Of a stretch of DNA of 64,000 nucleotides, positions 52,787 to 62,640 are shown in pieces (within the stretch, counting starts at the first letter, position 1; the number at the start of each line of letters is the position of its first letter). This stretch comes from Bathymodiolus brooksi (taxonomy: Eukaryota > Mollusca > Bivalvia > Mytilida > Modiolidae). The notes below the pieces were generated by a model. That model was not told the DNA's origin and ran no database searches. It worked only from the letters and a program-made list of their open reading frames with translations. Where the stretch lies: positions 74,715,668-74,779,667 of the forward strand of contig OY804576.1 in NCBI GenBank assembly GCA_963680875.1, written 5' to 3'. A program made the translations under genes and the position numbers.

Positions 52787-53115
52787 TAAGTCATGTCAGT
52801 GCTGAAATACCGGATGATACTCTCGGGGATTAATAGTCCTCCAGCAGGGGTAGGGATAGTACCCAGTGATAGTAATACAAACGTAGATATCTAATTCAGT
52901 GCCACAGTGTTGCAGAAATTGCTCACCCTTCCGGAGTCTCGCGGGTTCACTCCCTGTTTTAGTGGGGTTGATGTTGCTCAATCTGTGGGTGTCTGTGTAG
53001 TGTTTGGTACATTTATATAATTTGTTTGTCCTTTTGTCCTTTTCATTTTGCCCATTGTATATATTGTCCTTTTTCGAATTACAGCTTCTGCTTACCCTTT
53101 TGGCATCTCCAAATT
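52787..53115 (+). repeat. Mussel-type dispersed repeat, longest copy
   Basis: Contains an upstream part, GTCAGTGCTGAAATACCGGA and TTAATAGTCCTCCAGCAGGG, followed by GCTCACCCTTCCGGAGTCTC, TTTTAGTGGGGTTGATGTTG, TTTGTCCTTTTGTCC and TTTGGCATCTCCAAATTTT. The second half matches the other copies in this window. The 61-codon minus frame inside it is not a gene. Confidence 0.7.
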
Positions 53116-53589
53116 TTTAGTAGATGAAAGGTTGGATTTCTGCTGTATAAGTCGATTAAATGCCGGTATCAAAGTCGTACAAACAATTGCTTAGAAAAAT
53201 TCAAATTTTTTCAGTATTTATGTTCGTATGTTTTTTGCTCTGTTAGTTTTAATTTTGCGTTTTCTTAAGTAAAATGTAATTGTACTCGCTGTGAAACTGA
53301 ACAGTTGGTCATGAAAGATTTGTCACGTTTCTGTCCGTACAAATAAATTATATATTTTCCACAATATATTCCATAATATGACCGATTCAGCAGAGGTCTT
53401 TTAAAATATGTTAACATCTTTTATCATGCTAAAGTAGTCACAACATCAAGATTGGCATTATTTATTGACGTTTGTCTTATCACAAAATAAGGCAAGATTG
53501 TGTTTTTACAAGCTTTGATGTAGATAATATTATTGTATTGTTTCCATCTGTTGTTGTTTTATATCCTAATTTCTCCTTTTTCTGAACGT
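53116..53589. other. Non-coding, no recognised feature
   Basis: AT-rich sequence, nothing assigned. Confidence 0.4.
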
Positions 53590-54230
53590 TTATTTTTACT
53601 TTGGTATTAAAAAAATAGATATCAAATGTAGTACGCACGACGCGTTTCTGGAATAACCTTCATCAGGTACGTTTCTGTAATAACCTTCATCAGGTACGTT
53701 TCTGTAATAACCTTCATCAGGTACGTTTCTGTAATAACCTTCATCAGGTACGTTTCTGTAATAACCTTCATCAGGTACGTTTCTGTAATAACCTTCATCA
53801 GGTACGTTTCTGTAATAACCTTCATCAGGTACGTTACTGTAATAACCTTCATCAGGTACGTTTCTGTAATAACCTTCATCAGGTACGTTACTGTAATAAC
53901 CTTCATCAGGTACGTTACTGTAATAACCTTCATCAGGTACATTTCTGGAATAACCTTCATCAGGTACGTTACTGTAATAACCTTCATCAGGTACGTTACT
54001 GTAATAACCTTCATCAGGTACGTTTCTGTAATAACCTTCATCAGGTACGTTACTGTAATAACCTTCATCAGGTACGTTACTGTAATAACCTTCATCAGGT
54101 ACGTTTCTGGAATAACCTTCATCAGGTACACTCAAAGCCTATTTCTTTTTAAAGGCAAATCATTTTAAAATATTTGGGAGCAAGAAAACCAAAGGACCTA
54201 AACACTGACTACTGGCCAGATAATTGGTAT
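53590..54230 (+). repeat. Dispersed element with a 27-bp minisatellite core
   Basis: About 18 units of 27 bp, AACCTTCATCAGGTACGTTT plus CTGTAAT, occupy 53643-54130. Upstream ATAGATATCAAATGTAGTAC then GCACGACGCGTTTCTGG, and downstream GGGAGCAAGAAAACCAAAGG then ACCTAAACAC, align with the flanks of the element at 7615-8200. The shared unit core is CCTTC[A/G]TCAGGTA. Both forward shifts on the minus strand stay open for about 170 codons (PDEGYYR/NV-type repeats); as the period is divisible by three this is not evidence of coding. Confidence 0.8.
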
Positions 54231-54533
54231 TATTTACTTATCCATGCATATGCAGTAGCTAGAAAAAAAAATATTAGATTGATCATGTTTGCGAGTGGCA
54301 TTTGCCAAATATACTGGTTTTGAGGTAGAATGTAAAAATAATTAATTGAGATGAGCAGGAGTTTTTATTTTTCTTCAACAAAAGCAGAATACAAATATTT
54401 TGTGGATTCATAGAAATATATCATGCGTGTAGGAATATTATGGAAAAAATCTGATTTCGCTTCGAAACGGGTCAGAAAAAGGTCACCAAACAAACGCTTT
54501 TCAACCTGTTCCTAAAGTCCCTGCAAATATATA
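54231..54533. other. Non-coding, left flank of the TIR element
   Basis: AT-rich; no feature recognised. The final four bases, TATA, are the probable target duplication of the element that follows. Confidence 0.35.
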
Positions 54534-56470
54534 TGTCGTGTACAAGTTGTGATTTTGTACATGTTATAACATGTACAAAATAATTGTACATGTTATAACA
54601 TGTACAAAATAATTGTACATGTTATAACTTGAACAATGCAAAAATACAAGTTATAACATGTACAAAATTAGGTCGTACATGTTATAACATGTACAAAATA
54701 TTGCTTGAAAATGGCTTTAACTTGTACAATATATGAAAATAATGAAGAGCAATAATCAAAAGCAAAAGAAACATAATATACAGCATGCATAAATTACTAC
54801 ATTTTGTACTTTACCATTCCAGAAACCAGCTGTGCTTACTTGTTGCTACATGACAAAGACATATGACACCTAGAGTTGCACATAACTTTCAACCTTCGAC
54901 ATTTACACCTACCAGACTTACAATTTCCTTTCTTACATTGACAATGCACAAAACCTTGCCCTCCACTCAACGATATCTTACTCACTATCTCTCTCACACT
55001 CATATCACTCACTGGGACTTCAGACACATCTACTGTGGCATTTGCAACAAATTGAACCTGATTTCTACACATATATCCTTTTATTTGTCCAACTTTAGTA
55101 CCAATCTTATAGCCACCATGTTCATTTACATTCATCACTACACCTCTTATGTTTCTCTCGTCGGCAGGGCCCCTATCAACAGACGGAATTGGAATGATAA
55201 CATTGTCACCCTTGGAGAGAACAGTTAATTTTGTTTTTGTGTTCTTTGTCAAGGAATCGGCTTGCACCTGTTGGCCAGATAGAGCCCTCTTTCGTGCCCG
55301 TTTGATGTCAATATTTGCATTTCAGAAAAACTCTCACTAGAATCAACAGGAGGAAAATAACTCCCAGAAAGTGCCCTCTTACGAGGATTTCTGCAAGAAG
55401 GTGTCATGGGGATACCAGCTTCATTAACACAGCTTAATTCAATGACCATGGTTTCTGTTTCTAATTCTATTATGGTGGGTTCATTGTTGTCTGTTGAATT
55501 ATGTGCAGTCACCTGACCATCAGTGTCAGTGTTTGTGTCAGTAATATTATCCATCTCGGACATTGTAGCGTCAGTTTCAGTCTCAGTGTCAGTACTATGT
55601 TCTGTCTCGGAAATAGCGGCGTCAGTGTCAGTATTGTCAGTGGATACATAAATTGCTTCAAATATTGCTTGTAAGTCTTCTTCTGTTTGAATATCTGGAA
55701 GAAGATCTATGGGAACTGACGATGAGCTCAATCCTATCACACGATGGTATGATCTATTTTTCTGAAATTGGATAAATCTTAATCCTTCAGACCATTGTGT
55801 AGAATTATTCTCACTGAGCCATGTTGCAATAATTTCTTTTACATCAGTATTCGCCCTTTCCACGGAACACTGGCTTTGTGGGTGACGTGGTCTACCATGA
55901 ACAATTTTCCTCTCCTTTGAAAACAGGGTATTGTTTGCAGAGGAATTTTTCGTCGACGTATCAAGAATTTCATTGTAAAATCTGTCTTGGGTATCCACTT
56001 GCATCTTAACTCTTTACTACTATACAAGTAAATATATTGCCTTCTGAGTAGAAACTCACAATTATTATTCACCAGGTGAGAATACTAAATAATATTCATT
56101 GACTACAGGTGTGTTTTAAAAGTATTAAGTAATTATAAAAACTGCTCAACTTATCATTAGCTGTATCAAAAAGATAAAAAAAAAAGAGCAAAAACTAAAA
56201 CAAAAATTAATAAAAAATATAAAATTGACGATAATAAGACCCCAGGTTAATGAAATGTTGTTGTGATAATGGAAGCGTATCTTTTGTTCTTTATTTTCAA
56301 ATATTGTACAAGTTAAAGTCATTTTTAAGCAATATTTTGTGCATGTTATAACATGTACAAGCTACTTTTGTACATGTTATAACCTGTATTTTTGGATTGT
56401 TCAAGTTATAACATGTACAGTTTTCTTGCACATGTTATAACTTGTACAAAATTGCAATATGTACACGACA
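54534..56470. mobile_element. Ginger/KRBA2-like DNA transposon with palindrome-rich TIRs
   Basis: A 1,937-bp element bounded by TGTCGTGTAC at 54534 and its exact reverse complement ending at 56470, with TATA on both outer sides as a likely 4-bp target duplication. The inverted repeats run about 190-220 bp (54534-54752 and 56282-56470) and align almost end to end. They are packed with the perfect 22-bp palindrome formed by TGTACATGTTA and its reverse complement (54556-54577, 54585-54606, a near copy at 54674-54695, and decayed copies in the right arm). The interior encodes a broken integrase on the minus strand. TG...CA ends, a 4-bp duplication and an integrase of this type fit the Ginger class; the class name is an inference. 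Confidence 0.85.
54836..56004 (-). pseudogene. Truncated DDE integrase with CxC cysteine-rich tail
   Basis: An ATG at 56004 opens 251 codons containing KIVHGRPRHPQSQ then CSVERANTDVKEIIATWL and FIQFQKNRSYH, the end of a retroviral-type integrase core (rve) including the third catalytic residue, Glu of SVERAN; the usual Gly before SVER is Cys here. A Thr/Asp-rich linker follows. Near 55250-55330 the frame shifts, and the second frame carries RKRALSGQQ, KGDNVIIPIPSVDRGPADER, GYKIGTKVGQIKG and a cysteine cluster CQCKKGNCKSGRCKCRR...CNSRCHMSLSC. This order is that of KRBA2-like/Ginger integrases as I remember them. The first two catalytic Asp residues are absent: only about 30 codons precede the GRPRHPQSQ motif, so the core is internally deleted. 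It lies wholly within the inverted repeats of 54534-56470. Confidence 0.8.
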
Positions 56471-56539
56471 TATATATATCATCTAAGAATGTACATATAT
56501 TGTTATTGGAGTTCCTAGTACATGATTTATGCCGACAAA

Positions 56540-56680
56540 GTTTGACTACACAACATTTATGTTCGCTTTGGCAAAAACATGTTCGTCAAATTGTTGACAT
56601 GCCAATGGGTATTAATTGCACTCCTCTGATTATGTGTTGTCTTGTTTTATTGCTGTCAGTTCTATTTTTGTGTTAATGAG
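56540..56680 (+). pseudogene. Reverse transcriptase scrap
   Basis: The frame around 56577-56630 reads KHVRQIVDMPMGINCTPL, close to the conserved RT stretch with PMGTNCAPL that precedes the catalytic YxDD region in several retroelement classes, including Penelope-like elements. A later LFLC may match the following conserved LFL segment. No other RT motif could be found and the frame ends soon after. It starts just right of the TIR element, which may have inserted into it. Confidence 0.4.
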
Positions 56681-56862
56681 TTACAGGTTTGCCAGAAAAA
56701 TGATTGGTGTGTTTCGTGGTTGGTTATATTGTTGACCATGCACTTTTTCAACCTTTAATTTGCAGTTTTGACCTTATAACGATTTGTGAATAACACGGTT
56801 AGAAGAATTAGATATTAACATTATTATCAAAACGCGATACGGTGCATATATACAAATGTATA
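56681..56862. other. Unassigned spacer
   Basis: AT-rich sequence before the first fold-back; no feature recognised. Confidence 0.3.
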
Positions 56863-57010
56863 TACAATATTGGTGTATTGACGGTAAATATAAAATTTAG
56901 GTGGCGAGGCTTAAAAACGGGGGGAAAGAACGAGCATTAGTAAGTTTTTCCACCCGTTTCTCGCCGAGCCACATACATTCTATATTTACCGTCAATACAC
57001 CAATATTGTA
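56863..57010. repeat. Fold-back (long palindrome) 1
   Basis: Left arm TACAATATTGGTGTATTGAC then GGTAAATATAAAATTTA (56863-56899) pairs with the right arm ending TTTACCGTCAATACACCAAT then ATTGTA (57010). Pairing continues inward through GGTGGCGAGGC / CGCCGAGCCAC and AAACGGGGGGAAA / TTTTCCACCCGTTT, leaving a small loop. Resembles a fold-back MITE. Confidence 0.8.
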
Positions 57011-57065
57011 TTTATCTTGCAATGAAATTTGCAAAAAAATGTTAATAATAGTAGTTCCGGTAAGG

Positions 57066-57281
57066 GACGTGGCTTAATATCTTTATTAGGCTAATGTGAA
57101 AAGTGTTATTATGACAGGGGTGTGGCTTATTAGCTTTATTAGGCTAATGTGAAAGGTGTTATTATGACAGGGGTGTGGCTTAACAGCTTTATTAGGCTAA
57201 TGTGAAAGGTGTTATTATGACAGGGGTGTGGCTTAACAGCTTTATTAGGCTAATGTGAAAAGTGTTATGATGCCACTGTCA
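57066..57281. repeat. 54-bp tandem repeat, four copies
   Basis: Unit GTGTGGCTTAACAGCTTTAT, TAGGCTAATGTGAAAGGTGT, TATTATGACAGGGG starting at 57066, 57120, 57174 and 57228. It lies between the two fold-backs. Confidence 0.95.
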
Positions 57282-57348
57282 TAATAAAGCAACAGTTTAT
57301 TTCAACCCATACAATATGACAAAAAATAACCTAATTGCAGAATACATA

Positions 57349-57498
57349 TACAATATACGTACATTGTCGGTAAATATAAAATCTATTTGTACGAGCTTTA
57401 GAAACAGGCAGAATTGCGAGCCTTCGGCGAGCTTTTCATGCTTGTTTCGCAGCGAGTACAAACGAATTTTATATTTAACGACAATATACGTATATTGT
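57349..57498. repeat. Fold-back (long palindrome) 2
   Basis: Left arm TACAATATACGTACATTGTC then GGTAAATATAAAATCTATTT pairs with the right arm ending AATTTTATATTTAACGACAA then TATACGTATATTGTG. The centre, GCGAGCCTTCGGCGAGC, is also self-complementary. Arm ends share ACAATAT...TTG...CGGTAAATATAAAAT with fold-back 1, so the two are related. Open frames across it (57316-57720, 57414-57698) have no domain and were not called. Confidence 0.8.
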
Positions 57499-57689
57499 GT
57501 TTATCCTGCAATGTCAAAAAAGTCAGAAAACTTGTCAGATTTAAACAAAAAGCACAGAAACAAGCGTCATTCCTCGCCTTTCACCAATGTTGTCAAGGGT
57601 GTTTTCTTCGTGGTCCGCGTTACATTAGTACCAGTTGCATACTTGTTTGCGCCCTCCGCTGTAGATTGCTACAGGGTACCAGGAAAGTT

Positions 57690-57775
57690 TATTCGTAGGC
57701 TGAAAAGTTTATTCGTATAGTACAAAAAGTTTATTCGTCTAGTACGAATAAAGGAAAAATTTATTCGTATAGCAT
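57690..57775. repeat. Short imperfect repeat of TTTATTCGTATAGTAC
   Basis: Four imperfect copies of AAGTTTATTCGT[A/C]TAGTAC between 57686 and 57770. Nothing else is recognised between here and 57905. Confidence 0.6.
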
Positions 57776-57904
57776 ATTTGTACAGCATTTCTGATGGACG
57801 AGGTTCTTCATGATACAAGTAAGACCATATCATATAATTGTTAACAGTGAGTGTTACAATAATATATATTGAGTAAACACTTTTATACATGAAATTATAC
57901 ATAC

Positions 57905-58256
57905 ATATCTATATGTAACTCCTCAAGACATGGTCCAGTCCTTGCATTAAATATTATTATTGTTATTATTTTAGTTTATATACATATTTGTTAGGTCTAC
58001 ATTCTTAGGAGGGAATCAGCCACATCCATTTCATTAAGTTTTCTAATCTTGGACAAAGGGGAATAATCCATATAATATATAACGGTTGTTGTTTTTATCA
58101 CCCTTGGTTGCCTGCTTCCCTCCTGATAAATCGTTATTATAATTCATCAATTTAATTTGTATTATGTATTCTAATCATTGTAATCATTGTATGAAATTAT
58201 AAACCCGCAAGGGTCCTTAATTGGTTTAATAAAGTATTTCTATTTATATTTATATT
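57905..58256 (+). mobile_element. 3' end of a non-LTR retrotransposon
   Basis: The segment ends AAACCCGCAAGGGTCCTTAA, TTGGTTTAATAAAGTATTTC with AATAAA at 58228, followed by a short repeated tail (TATTTATATT). This is the look of bivalve LINE 3' untranslated ends. No reverse transcriptase or endonuclease coding part was recognised upstream, so the copy is 5' truncated. Confidence 0.5.
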
Positions 58257-58341
58257 TCATATTGTAGACTTATTTGCTGTATATGAATATTGGTAATGTG
58301 GTATTCCGTTACATGTTTTTGAGCTGGTATTTTTAAATTGT

Positions 58342-59054
58342 GTGTCTTATCCTTTGCTTTATAACCACGTACCAGTGTATGTGTCAAGTTCTTCGCCTTA
58401 TAGCAGCATACCTGTGTCTGTGTCAAGTTCTTCGCCTTATAACAGTGTACCTGTGTCTGTGTCGAGTTCAATTGGGTCTATGGGAGTTTCTGCAAATATC
58501 AGAAGTTTACAACAACCTACACCAATCATGTTACCTCAACCTACAGACCACAGTACTGATCAGGTTCTACTCAATACAACTACATTGGGATTCAATACAG
58601 GTAATAATACTTATTTGCCCATACAAATCGGGTCTAGTCTAGATCAAATGCACACACCATACCAAATTGTTGGAATTGTATCTGATATTACTGTAAATGT
58701 GACCCAAAATATAAAACAAAAAATTAAAAAGGGGGAATATGTGGATTTGGCTTCACTGTTGACAATTAATCAGCATCATGATAACAAGCAAAAAATGACT
58801 TTCCAGCAAGAGAAGCTAATTTTACAACAAGACCAAAATTACAAAAAGATATTTTCAATCGATACATGGACAACAGCGTTTCTAATATTTACAAGTATTT
58901 ATTGTTCAGCACATCCAGAAAAAATTCAGGACCTTTAAAGGAAAAGAGTATGGTCCGATTAGGGGCATCACGATGCGCAAATCTCGGTTGCGTAAAGCGC
59001 AGGATCCTGCAAGCTCTTGGTCTTTGGTCGATTATGAATTGTGGTTGATATATA
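58342..59054 (+). pseudogene. gag-like relic of a Ngaro/DIRS-type retroelement (copy 1)
   Basis: A 198-codon frame without a proper ATG starts with three 13-residue repeats of PVSVSSSSPYNSV type and continues to KIKKGEYVDLASLLTI and IDTWTTAFLIFTSIYCSAHP, ending at 58936. The signal goes on in shifted frames: VRLGASRCANLG near 58950 and SRLRKAQDPASSWSLVDYEL then WLIY up to 59054, with a small deletion between. I recall the order KIxxGEYVDL - WTxAFxxFxxIY - FRLRxAxDP - SxxLWL from gag-like proteins of bivalve, coral and fish tyrosine-recombinase retroelements. The relic is cut at 59054 by the Tc1-type element. Copy 2 at 63340-64000 shows the same GEYVD and WTSAFMIF pattern. Confidence 0.65.
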
Positions 59055-60672
59055 CAGTCCGACAAAAGTTAAGCACCACCTGACTTGTTTCAATAGTATC
59101 TTTTCTAATAATGAACTTATTTCAAATCGGTTTGCTGTTTTCGTTACATGTACACACATACTTACTTACCTGTGAAACAGGTTATTGATCGATTGTTATT
59201 TATATGTATATGACAGGGTGTGTAAAGTGCCACGTGTACTTTTCAACATTTGTGTTTGCGAACGAAAGCTTATTTTTGTGTGTAGAGTTTTTAAATTTCA
59301 TTTTCTATTGGTTTGGTATGGTGCGGCAAAAATTAACCATACCAGAAAGGTGGCAAGCTGTTGGCATGCATAACGGTGGTTTTAGCCATAGAAGGGTGGC
59401 AGACCACTTCAGGGTTAACCATTCCATCATTGTACGACTGATGCAGCGTTTTCGTCAAACGGGGAATGTTACTGACCGTCCACCTGCAGGTAGACCTCGC
59501 AAAACGACGCCGAGAGAGGACCGGCTCGTATCCAGACGGGCGCGGCAACGGCCGTTCAGTACAGCTGGTGCACTTCGTGGTAATTTAGCGTTTGGAGGCC
59601 ACATTAGCACACGCACTGTAATCAGACGCCTCCACTATTAGGGAATGCGAGCGCGACGACCCATAAAACGTCCACAGTTGACATTACGTCATCGCCATGC
59701 TCGATTTGACTGGTCACATGATCATTTGGGGTGGACTATTTGCACATGGAGACGGGTCCACTGGTCTGATGAAAGTCGTTTTTTGTTACGCCCTACCGAC
59801 GGTCGTGCAAGGGTTTGGCGCCAACGAAACACTTCATTTCAGGACAACCACATTTTGGGCACAACTGCTTTTGGGGGTGGGGGTGTAACTGTCTGGGGTT
59901 GTTTTTCCTTTGACTGTAAGTTGGACTTGTACGTTCTTGATGGTAATCTGACAGACCAAAAATACCGTGACAATGTGCTCGCTCCACGCGTAGTCCCCCA
60001 TTTCGACAATCATGCGTTGGCTGACAGGCCAATGTTCATGGACGACAACGCTAGGCCACATAGAGCCCGAATTGTACAACAATTTTTACAGCAAGAGGTT
60101 GTTCAGACAATTCCATGGCCTGCGATGTCGCCAGACATGAACCCTATAGAGCATGTATGGGACTTTATTGGCCGAAAAATTAACCAACGCAATCCAAAAT
60201 GTCAAAATATTGACGAATTAAGAACTGCTATCTTACAGGAGAGGCAACAGTTCCCCCAAGAACGGCTTAGGCGTCTTGTGCGAAGCATGACGAGGCGTGT
60301 TACAGAACTTCACAATAAACGCGGTGGATATACTCGTTATTGATTTTTATGCCTTACACATACGCACAATAGATGCATTTAAAAGTTCTTAAAATCTGAA
60401 GACTCTGCATTTTAATGCAATGTTAAAAACGTCCATCAAAGACAAACTGGTTTTACGTTTTTCCAGCGCCTGTTTTGAACCCCATTTTTGTCACGTCATA
60501 GTCACGTCTTTCAGGATGATAAATACTTCGTAGATTGGTAATTTTAGAGCCCTTGGTATTGTCTTTTAAGAAGCGTAAGAAAAATGGTGATATCTATGTT
60601 ATTGTTTTAACAGTATTGATGTAAAACAATATATCGATAAAAATATAGGGTGCTTAACTTTTGTATGAACAA
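59055..60672 (+). mobile_element. Tc1-type DNA transposon
   Basis: Left end CAGTCCGACAAAAGTTAAGC then ACC (59055-59077) pairs with a right end GGTGCTTAACTTTTGTATGA then ACA (about 60649-60671); the inner 16 bp match exactly and the outermost bases have drifted. TA lies next to both ends (59053-59054 and 60673-60674), as expected for Tc1/mariner insertion. About 1.6 kb, with one transposase gene inside. It interrupts retroelement sequence: gag-like coding ends at 59054 and SGNH-like coding begins at about 60676. Confidence 0.85.
59318..60343 (+). pseudogene. Tc1-type DD34E transposase, one premature stop
   Basis: Starting at the ATG at 59318 (MVRQKLTIPERWQAVGMHNG), 341 codons run in one frame to TGA/TAA at 60341-60343, broken only by TAG at 59639. 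The N-terminus has the paired-like helix-turn-helix region (GGFSHRRVADHFRVNHSIIV), a basic GRPRKTTPRED linker of GRPR type and a second helix-turn-helix. The catalytic triad is complete: Asp in VHWSDESRF, Asp in MDDNARPHRA, and Glu in MNPIEHVWD, with exactly 34 residues between the second Asp and the Glu. A Gly-rich FGGGGVTVWGCFS box lies between the first two. Length matches the usual 340 residues. Cut-and-paste transposition in the nucleus would be its role; with the stop this copy is probably inactive. RNA editing or readthrough has no support here. Confidence 0.93.
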
Positions 60673-60675
60673 TAA

Positions 60676-61200
60676 CTAGGATTGGGTCGTTTAAATGTAT
60701 CTATATGGTGGCAGGGGAAACGAGGGATGGTTGTGAGCCAAATCAAGGGTCAAATCAGATTAATGAAGAAATATGAAGACCCCCCACAATTCATTATATT
60801 ACATGTTGCAGGTAATGACTTGGGTTAAAAAAAGTCTGTTTTGTTTGCGCAAAGAAAAACATATATAATTCGTTGAATTTTGATTGAACTACCAAATACA
60901 ACTATAACTTGGTCACAAATCCCCCCCCCCCCCCCCCCCCCCCCCCCTGAAGTGGAGATATTCCGAAACCCAAACTGATATGCATGAATCTCGTTACAGA
61001 ATTATTAATTATATTGCATCCTTTGTTACAAAACTTGGTGGTCATTATATCAGGTATTCAGATATATGCAGAAACTATACATTTCTAAATCAGATGAAGT
61101 TCATCTTACACCAGTTGGAAATGGCATATTTTTGAATATTCTGCAAGGTGCAATTGAGTATTTTATGTCGTCAAACTTGGGTGGATTAACCTTCCCAACT
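60676..61200 (+). pseudogene. SGNH-hydrolase-like relic of the same Ngaro/DIRS-type element
   Basis: Coding-like pieces in order: LGRLNVSIWWQGKRGM, then QIRLMKKYEDPPQFIILHVA and GNDLG (the block with Asn of SGNH hydrolases), then LIELPNTTITWSQIP, interrupted by a 27-base C tract (60921-60947), then WRYSETQTDMHESRYRIINY, GGHYIRYSDI, and in a shifted frame DEVHLTPVGNGIFLNILQGA with the catalytic-type D-x-V-H. Stops and frameshifts break it. Ngaro-type tyrosine-recombinase retroelements are known to carry such a hydrolase. The GDS serine block would lie upstream and is missing, presumably deleted or displaced at the Tc1 insertion. Confidence 0.65.
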
Positions 61201-61689
61201 CATAATGAAAGCATTTAAGCACTATTGAATTTGATCTTTCAAATGGTGCACATCTTTGTTTAAAAGGTTAAACAGTTAGATGTTATTGATAATCTTACCT
61301 TAATTATGTTTTATTTAATGCGTTGAAGTTGTTTTCGAAGTACGTATACATCTTAATAAGATTGATCGAATATCTCAGTATCTATAATCTAAGTGGTTTA
61401 AATAAAAACCATATATCTATCTATCATCTATCTAAATGGTTTAAGTAAAAACCACATAACCACATAGTCAATTTGTGATGTATATATGTTGTCGCTTTTA
61501 TGATTAATTTGGTGTTGGTTCACAGGTTACAAGCGAATACCCCATTTCATGGCGGTTGACAGTGCAACCAAGAGTTTGCCTGCTCTGTCAATTTGGTGGA
61601 ATTCGCTGCTTTTTATGTTTATCTTTGTATACTATTCTGCTTGAAACATACCATTTGAACATTTGCACCTGTGTATCCCACGGTGCATT
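61201..61689. other. Non-coding, no recognised feature
   Basis: AT-rich; contains two copies of GGTTTAA[A/G]TAAAAACCA at about 61393 and 61438 around a short (CTAT)n. Nothing else assigned. Confidence 0.4.
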
Positions 61690-61757
61690 GTATACCCGTT
61701 GAATACCGGTAGCTGAAATATTGTTGAAAGTGGCACTAAACACCATAACCCTAACCT
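61690..61757 (+). mobile_element. SINE 3'-tail fragment
   Basis: GTAGCTGAAATATTGTTGAA, AGTGGCACTAAACACCATAA and CCCTAACC match the tail of the window's SINE family; body and head are absent. Confidence 0.75.
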
Positions 61758-62429
61758 GTTATTCCATCAATTATAGTGCGTTGTCCTTCGTTATCTCCTT
61801 AATATAATATTTTGAATAATTTTATCAATTTAATGAAAACAGGATTGTTTTCCAAAATATGTTACCAAGCCTATTATTTCGTCTATGATTTGCAATATTT
61901 TGATTTGTCTATCGATCCTGATGACTGCACGAATTCCGAAATCGAAACGAATTTTACGGTGGTCTGTCCTATAAATATCAAATTATCTTGTAATACATGC
62001 TGTAGCTAAATACCGTATGCATTTCTCACATATTATTGTAGCAGCATTCTTGTGGTTCAACATGTTTTTATTTTACATTTGTGAATTTAAATAATGTAAT
62101 TGACAAGGTCAGATTTCTGTATGGAATGTTTAACTCTCCACTATAGATAATGTGTGGATATTTTAAATTACCTTAATGTAGGGTTTCCGTATGAATTATC
62201 CATCATTATAGTGGTAATTGTGATTCTATAGTATTGCGTGCCGTGGGGAGGGGGGGGGGGGGGGGGGGGGCGGGTAGAGAGAAGCATTGCATTGAGTACA
62301 TAAGCGTTTAACTAGGTAAAATAAACATTAGAGAATACCGCAGGTTAGATTTATATTACCCCTGGAAAAATCTTTCAAATTATACTATTCGATCTTTTCC
62401 TCATTTATGACATCACCGGGTTTGCAACC
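61758..62429. other. Non-coding; G tract at 62247-62271
   Basis: AT-rich sequence with a G run of about 23 near 62248. The 65-codon frame at 61812-62009 has no recognisable motif. Confidence 0.4.
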
Positions 62430-62640
62430 ACACGACGGGTGTCACATGTTTACCCTTCCGGAGCACCTGAATTCACCGGTTTTTAGTGGGGTTCGTGTTG
62501 GTCGATCTTTAGTGTTCTGTGCAATGTTTTGTAGATAATTGTTTGTCTTTTTATCCTTTTTCGTTTGGCCATTGTATTGTCTGTCCTTCGATTTACGACT
62601 TTGATTGTCCATTTTGTATTTTCAAACGTTTCTCAATCCT
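62430..62640 (+). repeat. Mussel-type dispersed repeat, plus copy
   Basis: CACACGACGGGTGTCACATG, TTACCCTTCCGGAGCACCTG, TTTTTAGTGGGGTTCGTGTT, GTTTGTCTTTTTATCC, GGCCATTGTATTGTCTGTCC and GTATTTTCAAACGTT in order; the best preserved of the six copies. Confidence 0.75.

Noticed and set aside
53596..54135. 179-codon repetitive protein on the minus strand
   Set aside because: A 27-bp period keeps two frames open at once; flanks show a dispersed repeat element, not a gene.
54556..54695. Palindromes as bacterial-type operators or terminators
   Set aside because: They lie symmetrically in both inverted repeats of a eukaryotic transposon, with no T run or promoter.
54863..55340. Plus-strand frames of 121 and 63 codons
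   Set aside because: Antisense shadows of the integrase relic.
57316..57720. 134- and 94-codon frames
   Set aside because: They traverse a fold-back palindrome and short repeats; no conserved motif.
59333..60082. Minus-strand and alternative plus frames of 63-82 codons
   Set aside because: Shadows of the Tc1 transposase gene.
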